Virus record (IMG/VR): IMGVR_UViG_3300047494_000280
Coordinates: 1 to 23,384 of that record
Length of the DNA: 23,384 bases
Direction: 5' to 3' (one strand)
Source: a virus
The position numbers were made by a program, and so were the translations under genes. The notes beneath the pieces are model-generated. The model was not told where the DNA came from. It did not search any database and was given only the letters and a program-made list of their open reading frames with translations. Position 1 is the first letter of the stretch; every line of letters begins with the position of its first letter. This document shows positions 1-8,094 of the stretch, one piece after another.

Positions 1-504
1 GACGAAGCCAGAGTGGGGCAGAAGGGTGGGCATGCTTATATTTGGGCGGAGATCGGCTCGCGGCCGTTGATGGTGCGCGACAACCGCCACGATTCCGCAC
101 ATCTGTTCGGCGCGATATGCCCCGCGCGCGCGGTTGGCGCCGCGATCATCATGTCGGCCGTCAATACCGAGGCGATGAACGAGCATCTGAAGAAAATCAG
201 CACCCAGGTGGCGCAGGGCGCGCACGCGGTGCTGGTTCTGGACGGCGCCGGCTGGCACCGGACTGGCGGGAAGCTGGCCGTGCCAGACAACATTACGCTG
301 CTGCCGATGCCGCCCTACTCACCGGAATTGAACCCGATGGAGAACGTTTGGGCATATCTGCGGGCCAACAAGCTGTGTGCTCTCGTTTGGAACAGCTACG
401 AGGCCATCGTCGGAGCCTGTCGAGATGCCTGGACGTTCCTGATCAACGACTCAGAGCGCATCCAATCCATCGGAACCCGCCAGTGGGCGTGTGTCAATAT
501 TTAG
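1..504 (+). CDS. IS630-family transposase, C-terminal part (5' end outside window)
   Basis: This is the catalytic DDE domain of an IS630/Tc1-mariner-type transposase, which cuts and joins element ends. The frame is open from base 1 and begins with DEARVGQKGG, whose first Asp is the expected first catalytic acid. The second lies in VLDGAGWH and the Glu in the hallmark PYSPELNPMENVW. All three catalytic residues are therefore present, and the C-terminus runs to the TAG at 502-504. The N-terminal helix-turn-helix part is upstream of the window, or lost, so I cannot say whether the element is intact; a GTG at 13 would be only an internal codon. Codon use is visibly more G+C-rich than in the phage genes downstream, so it is a separate acquisition. 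Family assignment is firm and activity is unknown. Confidence 0.9.
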   Translation, partial: DEARVGQKGGHAYIWAEIGSRPLMVRDNRHDSAHLFGAICPARAVGAAIIMSAVNTEAMNEHLKKISTQVAQGAHAVLVLDGAGWHRTGGKLAVPDNITLLPMPPYSPELNPMENVWAYLRANKLCALVWNSYEAIVGACRDAWTFLINDSERIQSIGTRQWACVNI

Positions 505-532
505 GCGGACTGGAATTAAACATAGAACCGCC

Positions 533-770
533 GCGGAAGCTGTTGGCGTTGCTGCCGTCTTTGTAGCCTGCCGCGATCATCAGCATGCGGATGCGGATGA
601 TCTCGTCCAGCTCCCGCCAAACCCGCTCCTGGGTGCGCGCGTCGCTGATGCACGCGGGAGGCGTGATGCGATGCCAAGCCGCTGGTCGACCTCGTGCACG
701 GTCAGCCGCTCACCGTCCGACGACATGCTGGCGCCGTCGAACGCGCCACCATCGACCTGCCAAGATCGGT
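533..770 (-). pseudogene. Frameshifted N-terminal fragment of an IS1380-type transposase
   Basis: Read on the minus strand, about 750 down to 660 encodes VDGGAFDGASMSSDGERL then VHEVDQRLGIASRL. This matches the GG-(R)-SSDGG-LLLR-VDRRLGL pattern at the start of IS1380-family transposases. The match then jumps to another frame: ACISDARTQERVWRELDEI followed by RIRMLMIAAGYKDGSNANSF, matching the family's CI-D-R-P-RV-HSL-D--R-R---IA-GYEDANDANALR block. The frame change falls near 655-660. Homology stops near 533, just beyond the end of the IS630 transposase gene, so the rest of the element is missing. It cannot make a functional transposase. The call rests on remembered family motifs. The open minus-strand frame through here is only the first half of this remnant extended by chance. 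Confidence 0.7.
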
Positions 771-895
771 GACAGGCCGCAGAGGATTGGGGGGTAGAGA
801 CCTTTAACCGACAGGCTCTTTTGGACGGCGAAGGATCGGCTTCATCCCCCGAACTCTGCATCAATCGGTAGTCTGTACTATTCCCGTCAGCTCTG
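771..895. other. Non-coding spacer between IS debris and phage genes
   Basis: No convincing gene is seen here. Near the end, TGCATCA at 857-863 is matched by its inverted copy TGATGCA at 894-900, and six T follow. The 30-base loop makes this a poor intrinsic terminator. Base composition shifts from G+C-rich to mixed across this stretch, so the boundary between IS debris and phage DNA probably lies in it. Confidence 0.4.
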
Positions 896-1141
896 ATGCA
901 TTTTTTAGCTAGCGAGCACATGGCCCTCATATTTTTCTTGCCCAAGCTCCCCAGCAATGGTAGCTACTTCTCTATACTAGAGGGGCTGACGTGCAGCACT
1001 GCTGTGGCAGATGCGACATCCGAGGCGCGCCGTATGACGTTATCCCTATCTTGGTATAGCGATGGTCGGAGCAGACCTTATTTGAATTTTATTTTTTGCT
1101 CGCTAAGGTGTCCTCAGCGATATCCAAGATGCCAGCGTTGA
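896..1141 (+). CDS. Small ORF, possible degenerate terminase small subunit
   Basis: An 81-codon ORF lies directly upstream of the large terminase and overlaps its ATG by 13 bases, the usual place and coupling for a small terminase subunit, which recognises phage DNA for packaging. Residues about 26-66 (FSILEGLTCSTAVADATSEA, then a stretch with WYSDGRSRPYL) loosely recall the helix-turn-helix pattern F-L--L---SV--A---A-----Y-WR--D--F of small terminases. The rest is Phe- and Cys-rich and atypical, no good ribosome binding site precedes the ATG, and the family's usual acidic C-terminus is absent. It may be a decayed gene, a truncated one or chance. I rely on position more than on sequence. Confidence 0.27.
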   Translation: MHFLASEHMALIFFLPKLPSNGSYFSILEGLTCSTAVADATSEARRMTLSLSWYSDGRSRPYLNFIFCSLRCPQRYPRCQR

Positions 1142-2550
1142 GTCGCCAGCCGATAGAGACTAAATTCGAAACAGCTCTCCGACAATCACTCAGAAGTAGT
1201 TTAAACAATTGGGCTAGTTTTGTCGTATCACGCACGGGCCAGCGACCTGCAGCTCACCATCGCCTGCTGCTAGCAAACCTCGAGAAGATAAGCGTCGGCG
1301 AAATCGACCGTCTTATGGTTCTCATGCCACCCGGATCTGCCAAATCGACTTACGCGTCTATAATATTTCCTTCATGGTGGTTTGTTCATCACCCGCGAAC
1401 GGCTGTCATTGGGGCATCTCATACCGCCGATCTTGCTAGGCGTTTTAGCCGACGTGTACGGGATACCATTAGTCAGCACGGTGGTCGTATAGGTTACGGA
1501 ATATCATCATCAGATCGCGCTGCTGCACAATGGACAACTACTACAGGCGGTGAATACTACTCTGCTGGAACTAGAGGGACGCTTATCGGACGCCGCGCTG
1601 ATCTTGTTGTCATAGACGACCCTGTCAAGTCGCAGTTTGAGGCCGACAGCCCCTTAATGCGTGAGCGAGTCTGGGATTGGTATCAGTCTGATGTAATGAC
1701 AAGACTGAAACCTCATGCACGGATTCTCTTGATTATGACGCGTTGGCATCAAGACGATCTTGGCGGCCGGTTGCTCGAGGGCAATGCGTCGGAGTGGACA
1801 ATACTTCGCCTACCAGCTTTAGCGGAGGATGGAGATCCGCTTGGCAGGGAGCCAGGCAGCCCTCTTTGGCCGGCTTGGGAGGATGCGAATGCGCTGGATC
1901 GGAAGAGGCGATCTATGGGCGAGCGTACATGGGCAGCCTTATTTCAGCAATCACCACAGCCACCGGCCGGTAGTATATTTGATGTATCGAAGCTAAACAT
2001 AAAGAGCGAACTCGCTAATGATCCGAATAATATTATCGTCCGTGCTTGGGATTTAGCCGCAACAGCCCCTACTGGCATGAATGACCCTGACTGGACAGTA
2101 GGGCTGAAACTCGCGAAGACTGACGATGACACATACATTGTCGTCGACGTCGTTCGCCTGCGCGGTCTACCTCATGAAGTAGAGCAAGCAATCTTACAGA
2201 CTGCGGACCAGGATGGGCAAGCTGTACGTATTGGTTTGCCGGTGGACCCGGGACAGGCTGGAAAGAGTCAGGTTGCTAATCTAACGCGCCGACTAAGCGG
2301 ATACCATGTCGTCTCGTCCAGAGAAATTGGCTCAAAATCAGCTAGGGCAGCGCCAGTCGCCTCGCAATGGAATATAGGGAACATTGCTATCATTCGATCA
2401 AAATGGAACCATGCATTCGTTACGGAATTGCGCGATTTCCCTTCAGGGTCGAAAGATGATCACGTTGATGCGCTTGCGCGAGCGTTCGGATTGATCAATG
2501 TATCATCACGCCAAGCCCGAATATTGAGGGTTCCATTTATCATGAGGTAG
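1129..2550 (+). CDS. terL: Phage terminase large subunit
   Basis: This is the motor and nuclease that pumps DNA into the procapsid at the portal. Counting from the ATG at 1129 (473 aa), the ATPase half has Walker A PPGSAKST at 67-74, Walker B LVVIDD at 159-164 and the coupling motif MTRWHQDD at 203-210. The RNase-H-like nuclease half has acidic residues at D308 (RAWDLAATAP), D373 (PVDPGQAGKS) and D444/D447 (DDHVDALA). All expected catalytic residues are present and length is normal. The start is uncertain: the frame is open back to a TTG at 1096 and neither start has a clear ribosome binding site. I prefer the ATG because it overlaps the end of the preceding ORF. The gene opens the head module and appears functional. 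Confidence 0.95.
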   Translation: MPALSRQPIETKFETALRQSLRSSLNNWASFVVSRTGQRPAAHHRLLLANLEKISVGEIDRLMVLMPPGSAKSTYASIIFPSWWFVHHPRTAVIGASHTADLARRFSRRVRDTISQHGGRIGYGISSSDRAAAQWTTTTGGEYYSAGTRGTLIGRRADLVVIDDPVKSQFEADSPLMRERVWDWYQSDVMTRLKPHARILLIMTRWHQDDLGGRLLEGNASEWTILRLPALAEDGDPLGREPGSPLWPAWEDANALDRKRRSMGERTWAALFQQSPQPPAGSIFDVSKLNIKSELANDPNNIIVRAWDLAATAPTGMNDPDWTVGLKLAKTDDDTYIVVDVVRLRGLPHEVEQAILQTADQDGQAVRIGLPVDPGQAGKSQVANLTRRLSGYHVVSSREIGSKSARAAPVASQWNIGNIAIIRSKWNHAFVTELRDFPSGSKDDHVDALARAFGLINVSSRQARILRVPFIMR

Positions 2551-2612
2551 CTAGGGAACCGGCTGGAATTAGGAACGGCAATAGACACCAATCTCATCCC
2601 GTAGGCTGCCAA

Positions 2613-4034
2613 ATGTTCGAAACGATCTGCAGGCTCATACCGCAAGATGATGACTACCCGCCTCGTGTAAGAGTACTCGACATCTTAGCGAGAGTGTTGG
2701 AAGGTCGTCTATATGATGTGCTACCTTATGAATTTCACCAGGAGCGTTCGTTAAGCGGCGAATACATACCTTTGCGCAGCCGAAGACCTAATGTCCGTTA
2801 CCCCCTGGCAAGACTAGTCGTAGAAGATAGTGTATCCTTACTATTTAGTGAAGCGCATTTTCCGCAGTTCGGATGTCCAGACAAGTACCTTCAATCCTTA
2901 TTCTCTAGCATCTCCAAAGAACTCCGTTTGAACCTTGTAATGACGGAGGCGGCTGTAAAAGGTTCTGTCGGTTCAGTCGCCATCTTGATGCGGGTGTTAC
3001 AGGGACGTCTATTTGTAGAACCAATGGCGACAACTTTTTTAACCGCCATGTGGAACCCGTGCTGTCCAGATGCGCTGTCGGTTGTGCGTGAAGCATACAA
3101 GGTCTCTGGTCGAATGCTAACTGCCAACGGCTATGCGGTTTCTGACCCAAATTCGATGTATTGGTTTGTTAGGCAGTGGGATACCGATGCGGAAACGTGG
3201 TTTAACCCTTCACTTGTCGCAGATGGGCCGCCTACTACGATAGATCATGCACGAACCGTACGCCACCGCCTCGGATTTGTTCCGGTAATTTGGATCAAGA
3301 ACCTGCCCGGGGTCTCGTCCACGGGAGACAGGAACGACGGGGCATGCACGTTTCGTGCCGCTATCGAAAGTCAGATCGAAATTGAATATCAATTAAGTCA
3401 AGCAGGCAGAGGGCTAAAATACAGTAGTGATCCCACCTTACTGATAAAGGAGCCAGCAGCATCAGAATCCGAGATCATCAAGGGCTCTGGCAATGCTCTA
3501 GTGGTGACAGAAAGGGGCGATGCTCGTCTACTAGAAATTAATGGTACGGCTTCCGCCGCCGTAGTCGACTATGTGAGGACACTTAGGGAGTTCGCACTTG
3601 AAAGTGTGCATGGTAATCGTGTGAACCCGGAACGACTTGGGGCATCGCAATCCGGGAAAGCAATCGAACTGTTGAATCAGGGCTTGGTATGGCTCTCAGA
3701 CAACCTGAGGATCACCTACGGCGAGATAGCGCTATTAGAACTAGCTCGTATGATTATTAAGGCTTCGCACGTGTATCAATTAAAAGTCTTTGGACAAGAG
3801 ATTGAGCCTATAAAGATTGATTTACAGATGTCACTGATTTGGCCTCGCTGGTTCCAACCGACGGCAGATGACCGTCAGAAGGACGCTCAAACTGTATTGG
3901 CGTTGTCGAAGTCGGGGTTGATCAGCCGGGAATCGGCGGTCAAATCCATTGCGACAAATTATGATATAGAGGATATCGCCGCAGAGCTTTCGAAAGCTTC
4001 TAAGAGCAGCATTCCCGAGGTTAACAATGAGTGA
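2613..4034 (+). CDS. Phage portal protein (SPP1 gp6-like)
   Basis: A 473-residue protein that would form the dodecameric ring at the capsid vertex through which the terminase threads DNA. Support is position (after the large terminase), length, and a C-terminal half with RVNPERLGASQSGKAIELLN, a version of the SGKAL/SAKAME helix typical of SPP1-gp6-like portals. After it come the LIWPRWFQPTADDRQKDAQT segment and a Ser/Lys-rich tail. N-terminal residues carry YPLARLVVEDSVSLLFSE, the usual first conserved block. The ATG at 2613 has a weak ribosome binding site, and the 62-base gap before it holds no gene. The end overlaps the next gene by eight bases, so translation is probably coupled. Confidence 0.88.
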   Translation: MFETICRLIPQDDDYPPRVRVLDILARVLEGRLYDVLPYEFHQERSLSGEYIPLRSRRPNVRYPLARLVVEDSVSLLFSEAHFPQFGCPDKYLQSLFSSISKELRLNLVMTEAAVKGSVGSVAILMRVLQGRLFVEPMATTFLTAMWNPCCPDALSVVREAYKVSGRMLTANGYAVSDPNSMYWFVRQWDTDAETWFNPSLVADGPPTTIDHARTVRHRLGFVPVIWIKNLPGVSSTGDRNDGACTFRAAIESQIEIEYQLSQAGRGLKYSSDPTLLIKEPAASESEIIKGSGNALVVTERGDARLLEINGTASAAVVDYVRTLREFALESVHGNRVNPERLGASQSGKAIELLNQGLVWLSDNLRITYGEIALLELARMIIKASHVYQLKVFGQEIEPIKIDLQMSLIWPRWFQPTADDRQKDAQTVLALSKSGLISRESAVKSIATNYDIEDIAAELSKASKSSIPEVNNE

Positions 4035-4437
4035 AGTCGCAGTTTGTGAAGTGGACGAAATCGACATAGAGGGTTTAAAGCGCCAGAATGAAGAGCTTGC
4101 TCAGACACTCTTGGAGGTAAGGCAGGATGTGCGCTCGCGGGTCCTGCTGTCAGAGCTAAAAGTGGAGGCAGTTCGCGCAGGTATTATTGATGTCGACTGC
4201 ATAAAAATACTCGATTTAGATCAAATAAATGCCGAGGAGCAGAACATCACGAAGATCGTCGCTCAGCTCATTCGTGATTTTAAGCTCGAGAAACCGTGGT
4301 TATTCCAATCTACATCGTCATCGACGATGGTAGCTCTGCCGTCGGCGGAAGCATCAGCCCAGAGGCGGGTGATGGAAATGACAGATGCTGAATATAGATC
4401 GGCTCGAGCGGAGATGCTTCGCCAGATGTCGTTGTAG
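4027..4437 (+). CDS. Putative capsid scaffolding protein
   Basis: A 136-residue, acidic, mainly helical protein between portal and major capsid genes, the standard place for a scaffold that guides shell assembly and then leaves. Residues about 10-45 (IEGLKRQNEELAQTLLEVRQ and onwards) have coiled-coil heptad character. The middle has VRAGIIDVDCIKILDLDQIN then LIRDFKLEKPWLFQ, which recalls the -AG--D-D-LKLLD- and -L-KPWLF- pattern of phage gp20-like scaffold proteins. The C-terminus has a short helical basic end that could contact the shell. It starts inside the end of the portal gene. No protease is fused or nearby, consistent with a P22-like scaffold that exits without cleavage. The role is inferred from position and pattern. 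Confidence 0.68.
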   Translation: MSEVAVCEVDEIDIEGLKRQNEELAQTLLEVRQDVRSRVLLSELKVEAVRAGIIDVDCIKILDLDQINAEEQNITKIVAQLIRDFKLEKPWLFQSTSSSTMVALPSAEASAQRRVMEMTDAEYRSARAEMLRQMSL

Positions 4438-4517
4438 ACCACTACCTCCCAACATATCCGAACTGTAATTCAAAGCAGTTAGATTGTCTCCAACGATTGG
4501 GCTAACAAGGAACAATT

Positions 4518-5840
4518 ATGTCGATTCAGAACTTTCCACTTGCCCTCCAGCCGATCATCCAGCAAGGGTTCCTCGAACGAGAGTTCGATCAGGCCCTTAG
4601 GTCGAGGTTGGGCTATCGTGCCTGTGCCGACAGGGAACAAATTGCCGTTGGCATAGGTGAAACGATTACCAAGACCAGGGTTGGGTTGAAACCTACGGTC
4701 ACACTCCCGCTCCTTGCTGCGAATAATACCAATCTTGATAACGGGCTGACGCCAACGTCGTGGAATGTTGAGCAGTATACGTTGGGCATGAACCATTATG
4801 CAGCCACTACGGACTTAAACATGGTCACAAGCCGAGTTGGCATCGCTTCTCAGTTTCTTCAAAATGCTTATATTAATGGCGAGCAGGCCGCACGCAGCCT
4901 TGATGAACTAGCGAGGAATGCGTTATTTAACGCATATTTTAGTGGTAACACCCGAATACGGATCACACTAGCGAGTCCAGGATCAACAGTCGCGGTAGAT
5001 GATTTGCGTGGCTTCCAGACGGTCTTCGTGAATGGGGGTCAGCAGCCTGTGAGCAGCACTGTGTCGTTGACCATCACGATAGGTTCGGGCCAATACAACG
5101 TCGTTAGCACGACTGCCGACTTGATAAACCTGTCTACCACGCCTGGGGGAATATCAGGAACTCTCGGTCTTGGAGCAAGCGTATCAGTAATTGACGGAAC
5201 AGCAGGAAACACAGTCCAGGCAAGCAATGCGGCGGTCATTATAAGGCCATCGCAGCGAAGCAACACGACACAACTCGCCGTTACCGATATGCTGAATATG
5301 TCATGCCTACTTGATGCAGTATCGAAGCTCCGGATGAACGCTGTACCCGAGATCGATGGAGTCTACAATTGCTATCTTGATCCCGTCTCCGCCAGGCAAT
5401 TATTTTCTGATCCGGACTTCAAGCAACTGTTTCAGGGTGCGACTTCCGCTAATCAGGTGTTTCATAAGGGGATGACCAACGACTTTCTAGGGCTACGGTT
5501 CATATCAACCACCGAGACATTCGTTCAGCCGCACCCGGTGCTGGCCGCTATGACTGTACGACGTCCTATTGTGTGCGGGAGAGGGGCGCTGGTTGAGGGC
5601 GACTTTGCTGGAATGGCAGCCATGGATGTCGCTCCGGCGGATTCAATTGTTTCAGTTATAGATGGAGTCGCTATGGTGACACGGGAGCCCGTTGACCGGC
5701 TCCAGCAGATTATCGCCCAGTCCTGGTACTGGATTGGTGGGTTCTGTGCTCCTTCAGACATGACAACCAACCCATCCACTGTTCCCACAGCGACAAACGC
5801 CGCTTTTAAACGTGCTGTGATGATCGAGCATATTGGCTGA
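4518..5840 (+). CDS. Major capsid protein (HK97 fold, P22/N4 coat-like)
   Basis: At 440 residues this is the shell subunit. It starts at an ATG with AAGGAA about seven bases upstream, the best such site in the head module, as expected for the most abundant product. The C-terminal half has YNCYLDPVSARQLFSDPDFK, the conserved coat motif of P22/N4-gp56-like capsids, and the N-terminal half has the TLPLLAANNTNLDNGLTPT arm-like segment. Residues about 152-247 form a Thr/Ser/Val-rich beta insertion that interrupts the core, comparable in position to the P22 insertion domain. No N-terminal delta domain is evident, in line with the lack of a protease gene. The last codons overlap the open frame of the next gene. 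Confidence 0.85.
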   Translation: MSIQNFPLALQPIIQQGFLEREFDQALRSRLGYRACADREQIAVGIGETITKTRVGLKPTVTLPLLAANNTNLDNGLTPTSWNVEQYTLGMNHYAATTDLNMVTSRVGIASQFLQNAYINGEQAARSLDELARNALFNAYFSGNTRIRITLASPGSTVAVDDLRGFQTVFVNGGQQPVSSTVSLTITIGSGQYNVVSTTADLINLSTTPGGISGTLGLGASVSVIDGTAGNTVQASNAAVIIRPSQRSNTTQLAVTDMLNMSCLLDAVSKLRMNAVPEIDGVYNCYLDPVSARQLFSDPDFKQLFQGATSANQVFHKGMTNDFLGLRFISTTETFVQPHPVLAAMTVRRPIVCGRGALVEGDFAGMAAMDVAPADSIVSVIDGVAMVTREPVDRLQQIIAQSWYWIGGFCAPSDMTTNPSTVPTATNAAFKRAVMIEHIG

Positions 5841-5856
5841 GAAGGAGCTTAGGAGG

Positions 5857-6165
5857 ATGGCGTTAGGATCAGCAAGTGCCTTTCGGCCCAGCGGCACCGT
5901 CTCTATCGCCGCTACAACGACAACAACGGCGTTGGCGCTCAGCGGAGGAGGCGATAGCGTTGTGGTAACAAACACCTCAGCGGCTCTTGCATTTGTGCGC
6001 TTTGGGGCCGACTTGTCGGTAACGGCATCTAGTGCCGACATGCCAATTTTGGCGGGTCGCCAAGCGATGTTGGCGATCAATCCGTTGGTAAGCCACGCAG
6101 CTGCTGTCTTATTGAGCGGCTCAGGTGCTATCTTAATTAGCCGCGGCGACGGTTCATATATTTAA
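5857..6165 (+). CDS. Small beta-rich structural protein, decoration-like
   Basis: A 102-residue protein directly after the capsid gene, rich in Ala, Ser, Thr and Val with almost no long helices: VSIAATTTTTALAL, then DSVVVTNTSAALAFVRFGAD, then LAINPLVSHAAAVLLSGSG. This looks like a small beta-sandwich and suits a capsid decoration or stabilising protein, though that role is inferred from position. The frame is open from a TTG at 5833, but I choose ATG 5857 because AAGGAG (5842-5847) sits at good spacing; the AGGAGG touching the ATG is too close to serve. Its TAA overlaps the next ATG (TAATG), indicating coupled translation. Confidence 0.62.
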   Translation: MALGSASAFRPSGTVSIAATTTTTALALSGGGDSVVVTNTSAALAFVRFGADLSVTASSADMPILAGRQAMLAINPLVSHAAAVLLSGSGAILISRGDGSYI

Positions 6166-6545
6166 TGGCCCTTTCGGATGCCGAAAAAACCGACGTTCGT
6201 CGATATTGTGGGTATCAGGTGGTGGGCACGGCTGAGATGCAGCTTCTAACCTGGCCCGCCTACTACAGTCGCGGGACGCTGGAGTTCCGCATGAATACTC
6301 TTTCAGACGCCGAAGAAACCGTTCTGCGTCGTCAACTGGCACATTTGCTCGTATTGGAATGCGCTATACCTAGAGCGGGAGAGAACCTTGATACGGACGC
6401 TGCAGCTATGTGGACTCGCAATCGGTCGGAACAGGACGATCGCTTACGTTTGTTTGACACGTGGCGACGCCGTCTCTGTCAATTTTTAGGGGTATCGGCC
6501 GGACCTGGTTTAACTGCCAATGGCTGTATAGCTGTGGTTGTATGA
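6165..6545 (+). CDS. Probable head-tail connector protein
   Basis: A 126-residue helical protein that begins at the TAATG overlap with the preceding gene. MALSDAEKTDVRRYCGYQVV is the usual opening of a connector-type protein found after the capsid gene in many alphaproteobacterial prophages. It continues with charged helices (LSDAEETVLRRQLAHLLVLE, RSEQDDRLRLFDTWRRRLCQ). This arrangement fits an adaptor that sits under the portal (HK97 gp6/SPP1 gp15 type). I recognise the general pattern but cannot assign a named family with certainty. The end overlaps the next gene by ATGA. Confidence 0.6.
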   Translation: MALSDAEKTDVRRYCGYQVVGTAEMQLLTWPAYYSRGTLEFRMNTLSDAEETVLRRQLAHLLVLECAIPRAGENLDTDAAAMWTRNRSEQDDRLRLFDTWRRRLCQFLGVSAGPGLTANGCIAVVV

Positions 6546-7189
6546 TGGACGCCGAACGCATGCTCGATCGTGTACGGTGGGCAAATAACGTGTCAGCGCG
6601 TTCGCTAGGTGAACTTGCCGTAGTGTATCGTCCGAAGGATGAATGGCGGCCGTTGGATCCAGCGCACCGATATATTCGACTTCCCGTCCTGTTCATGCCG
6701 ACCCAAGGTGGATTTGATCGAACAGTTGGCTACGGGATACCATTCTGGGTAGGGATATATGATGCAGCTTACACCGACGTTGGTGATTACATCGTAATGC
6801 GCGATAAAACGTGGTTTATTGCGTCTCAAGACCGCTTTCTGCCGAATTTATGCGTTGAAACAAACCGCCGAGTGTCATTCGCTCGTGGGAGTCAAACGGT
6901 CGTGCCTGGTGCAAATGCTTACGCAGGCCTTACTGCCCGTTCATTGAGCGCCATGACTGGCATCTGGCCGGCGAGCGTGCTTGGCATATCAGCATCCGGG
7001 CATGATGTGGCAGATCTTCCAACCGATGTCCCAATTTCTTGTTGGACCGTTCTTTTGCCGCGCATCGGCGCTGTCCTCCTTAAACTGTCGGACATGATGA
7101 CCGATGATCTTGGTCGAACTGGAATCATCATGGCGACTGAGTTGACAAGACTTGGTTGGCGCCTAACCGTAAGGGACACCACAACGTGA
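6542..7189 (+). CDS. Probable neck / head-closure protein, unrecognised family
   Basis: I place the start at ATG 6542, which overlaps the previous stop as ATGA and gives MMDAERMLDRVRWANNVSAR (215 aa). The frame is open upstream to a GTG at 6461, but that part lies inside the previous gene and is not a plausible start. The first half is well ordered with aromatic residues (YRPKDEWRPLDPAHRYIRLP, GDYIVMRDKTWFIASQ) and looks like a small beta-barrel as in head-closure proteins. The second half has short hydrophobic strands. Position between connector and tail-terminator genes suggests a neck function. No specific motif decides it. Confidence 0.5.
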   Translation: MMDAERMLDRVRWANNVSARSLGELAVVYRPKDEWRPLDPAHRYIRLPVLFMPTQGGFDRTVGYGIPFWVGIYDAAYTDVGDYIVMRDKTWFIASQDRFLPNLCVETNRRVSFARGSQTVVPGANAYAGLTARSLSAMTGIWPASVLGISASGHDVADLPTDVPISCWTVLLPRIGAVLLKLSDMMTDDLGRTGIIMATELTRLGWRLTVRDTTT

Positions 7190-7232
7190 AGACTTCCCGA
7201 TCCTCGGAAGAGCCGCAAAGCAAGGAGGTGCG

Positions 7233-8042
7233 GTGGCTGACCTATCGGACGTCGAAGACGAGTTAGTCTCCCTTGTTGCAGCTTCGCTTTATCCGCAAGG
7301 TACAACTTCGGCTAGCATAGTAGGGGTCGAATGCCGAATCTACAGAGGGTGGCCTCTCGCGGCTTCCCTGAACGCTGACCTTGCAAATAATGTAATTAAT
7401 GTCACGGTTTTCCCCTCCGCAACGCCCGGGCGCTTGTTGACATTGCTACCGATAAAGTATTCTTCCACGACGTCTAGATCTACATTTTCGGTATCTGTCG
7501 ATAATCGTACCATTTTCTTTGCCGGCACGCCCGATACAAGCGAAAGAGCAGGCGTTATCATAAATGGACGATGCTACTCTTATCGCCCACAGGCCGGCGA
7601 TTCGGCCGAAGCAGTTGCCGCAGCATTGGCGGCGCTCGTCAGGGCCGATACCGTTGTCGCTCTATCCGGGACAAATTTCACCGTCCCGGCAGCGTCAACA
7701 ATAGTGGCTCGCATCGCGAGTGACAGTTCGTTCTTGCGTGAGGCGCGGCGCCAGTCACGAGATTTTGTTATTGCATGCTGGTGCCCCACACCGGCTCTGC
7801 GCGATGCTGTCGCCGGCGCGATAGATGCAGCTATGTTAGATCTACGTTTTTTTGCTATTCAGGATGGCACGAGCGCGCGTCTTATCTACATCACAACGAT
7901 GGAATATGATCAGGCGCAGAACTCCTTGCTATATCGTCGGGATATTACGTTTTCTGTTGAGTATAGCACAGTAGTCTTAGAAAACGAACCACGAATGGTG
8001 TTCGGCGATCTCTCTCTAGGTGGCGCGGATCTCATCGTTTAA
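7233..8042 (+). CDS. Probable tail terminator / tail completion protein
   Basis: A 269-residue protein started at GTG 7233 by a strong AAGGAGG (7222-7228) four bases upstream. It lies between the neck genes and the sheath, where tail terminators are normally found; these cap the growing tail tube and join it to the head. The C-terminal third has CWCPTPALRDAVAGAIDAAM, then a Tyr-rich segment ending YRRDITFSVEYSTVV, a pattern I associate with tail completion proteins of contractile alphaproteobacterial prophages. The first part has a typical opening (LSDVEDELVSLVAASLYPQG). The fifty-base gap that follows carries the ribosome binding site of the sheath gene. Confidence 0.55.
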   Translation: MADLSDVEDELVSLVAASLYPQGTTSASIVGVECRIYRGWPLAASLNADLANNVINVTVFPSATPGRLLTLLPIKYSSTTSRSTFSVSVDNRTIFFAGTPDTSERAGVIINGRCYSYRPQAGDSAEAVAAALAALVRADTVVALSGTNFTVPAASTIVARIASDSSFLREARRQSRDFVIACWCPTPALRDAVAGAIDAAMLDLRFFAIQDGTSARLIYITTMEYDQAQNSLLYRRDITFSVEYSTVVLENEPRMVFGDLSLGGADLIV

Positions 8043-8094
8043 TCGGATTGCCGCATCCTGGATCTACTATTTATTTAAGGGAGCATTCTTCTAA

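Noticed and set aside
42-566. 174-codon + strand frame overlapping the IS630 transposase
   Set aside because: It is Arg-rich shadow sequence in another frame of a G+C-rich transposase gene; the motif-bearing frame is the one from base 1.
857-906. TGCATCA/TGATGCA inverted repeat followed by six T as terminator
   Set aside because: The stem is only seven A/T-containing pairs with a 30-base loop, too weak for a convincing intrinsic terminator.
7186-7266. GTG-started 26-codon frame between neck and tail-terminator genes
   Set aside because: The AAGGAGG in it serves GTG 7233 in another frame; the short frame has no family pattern.
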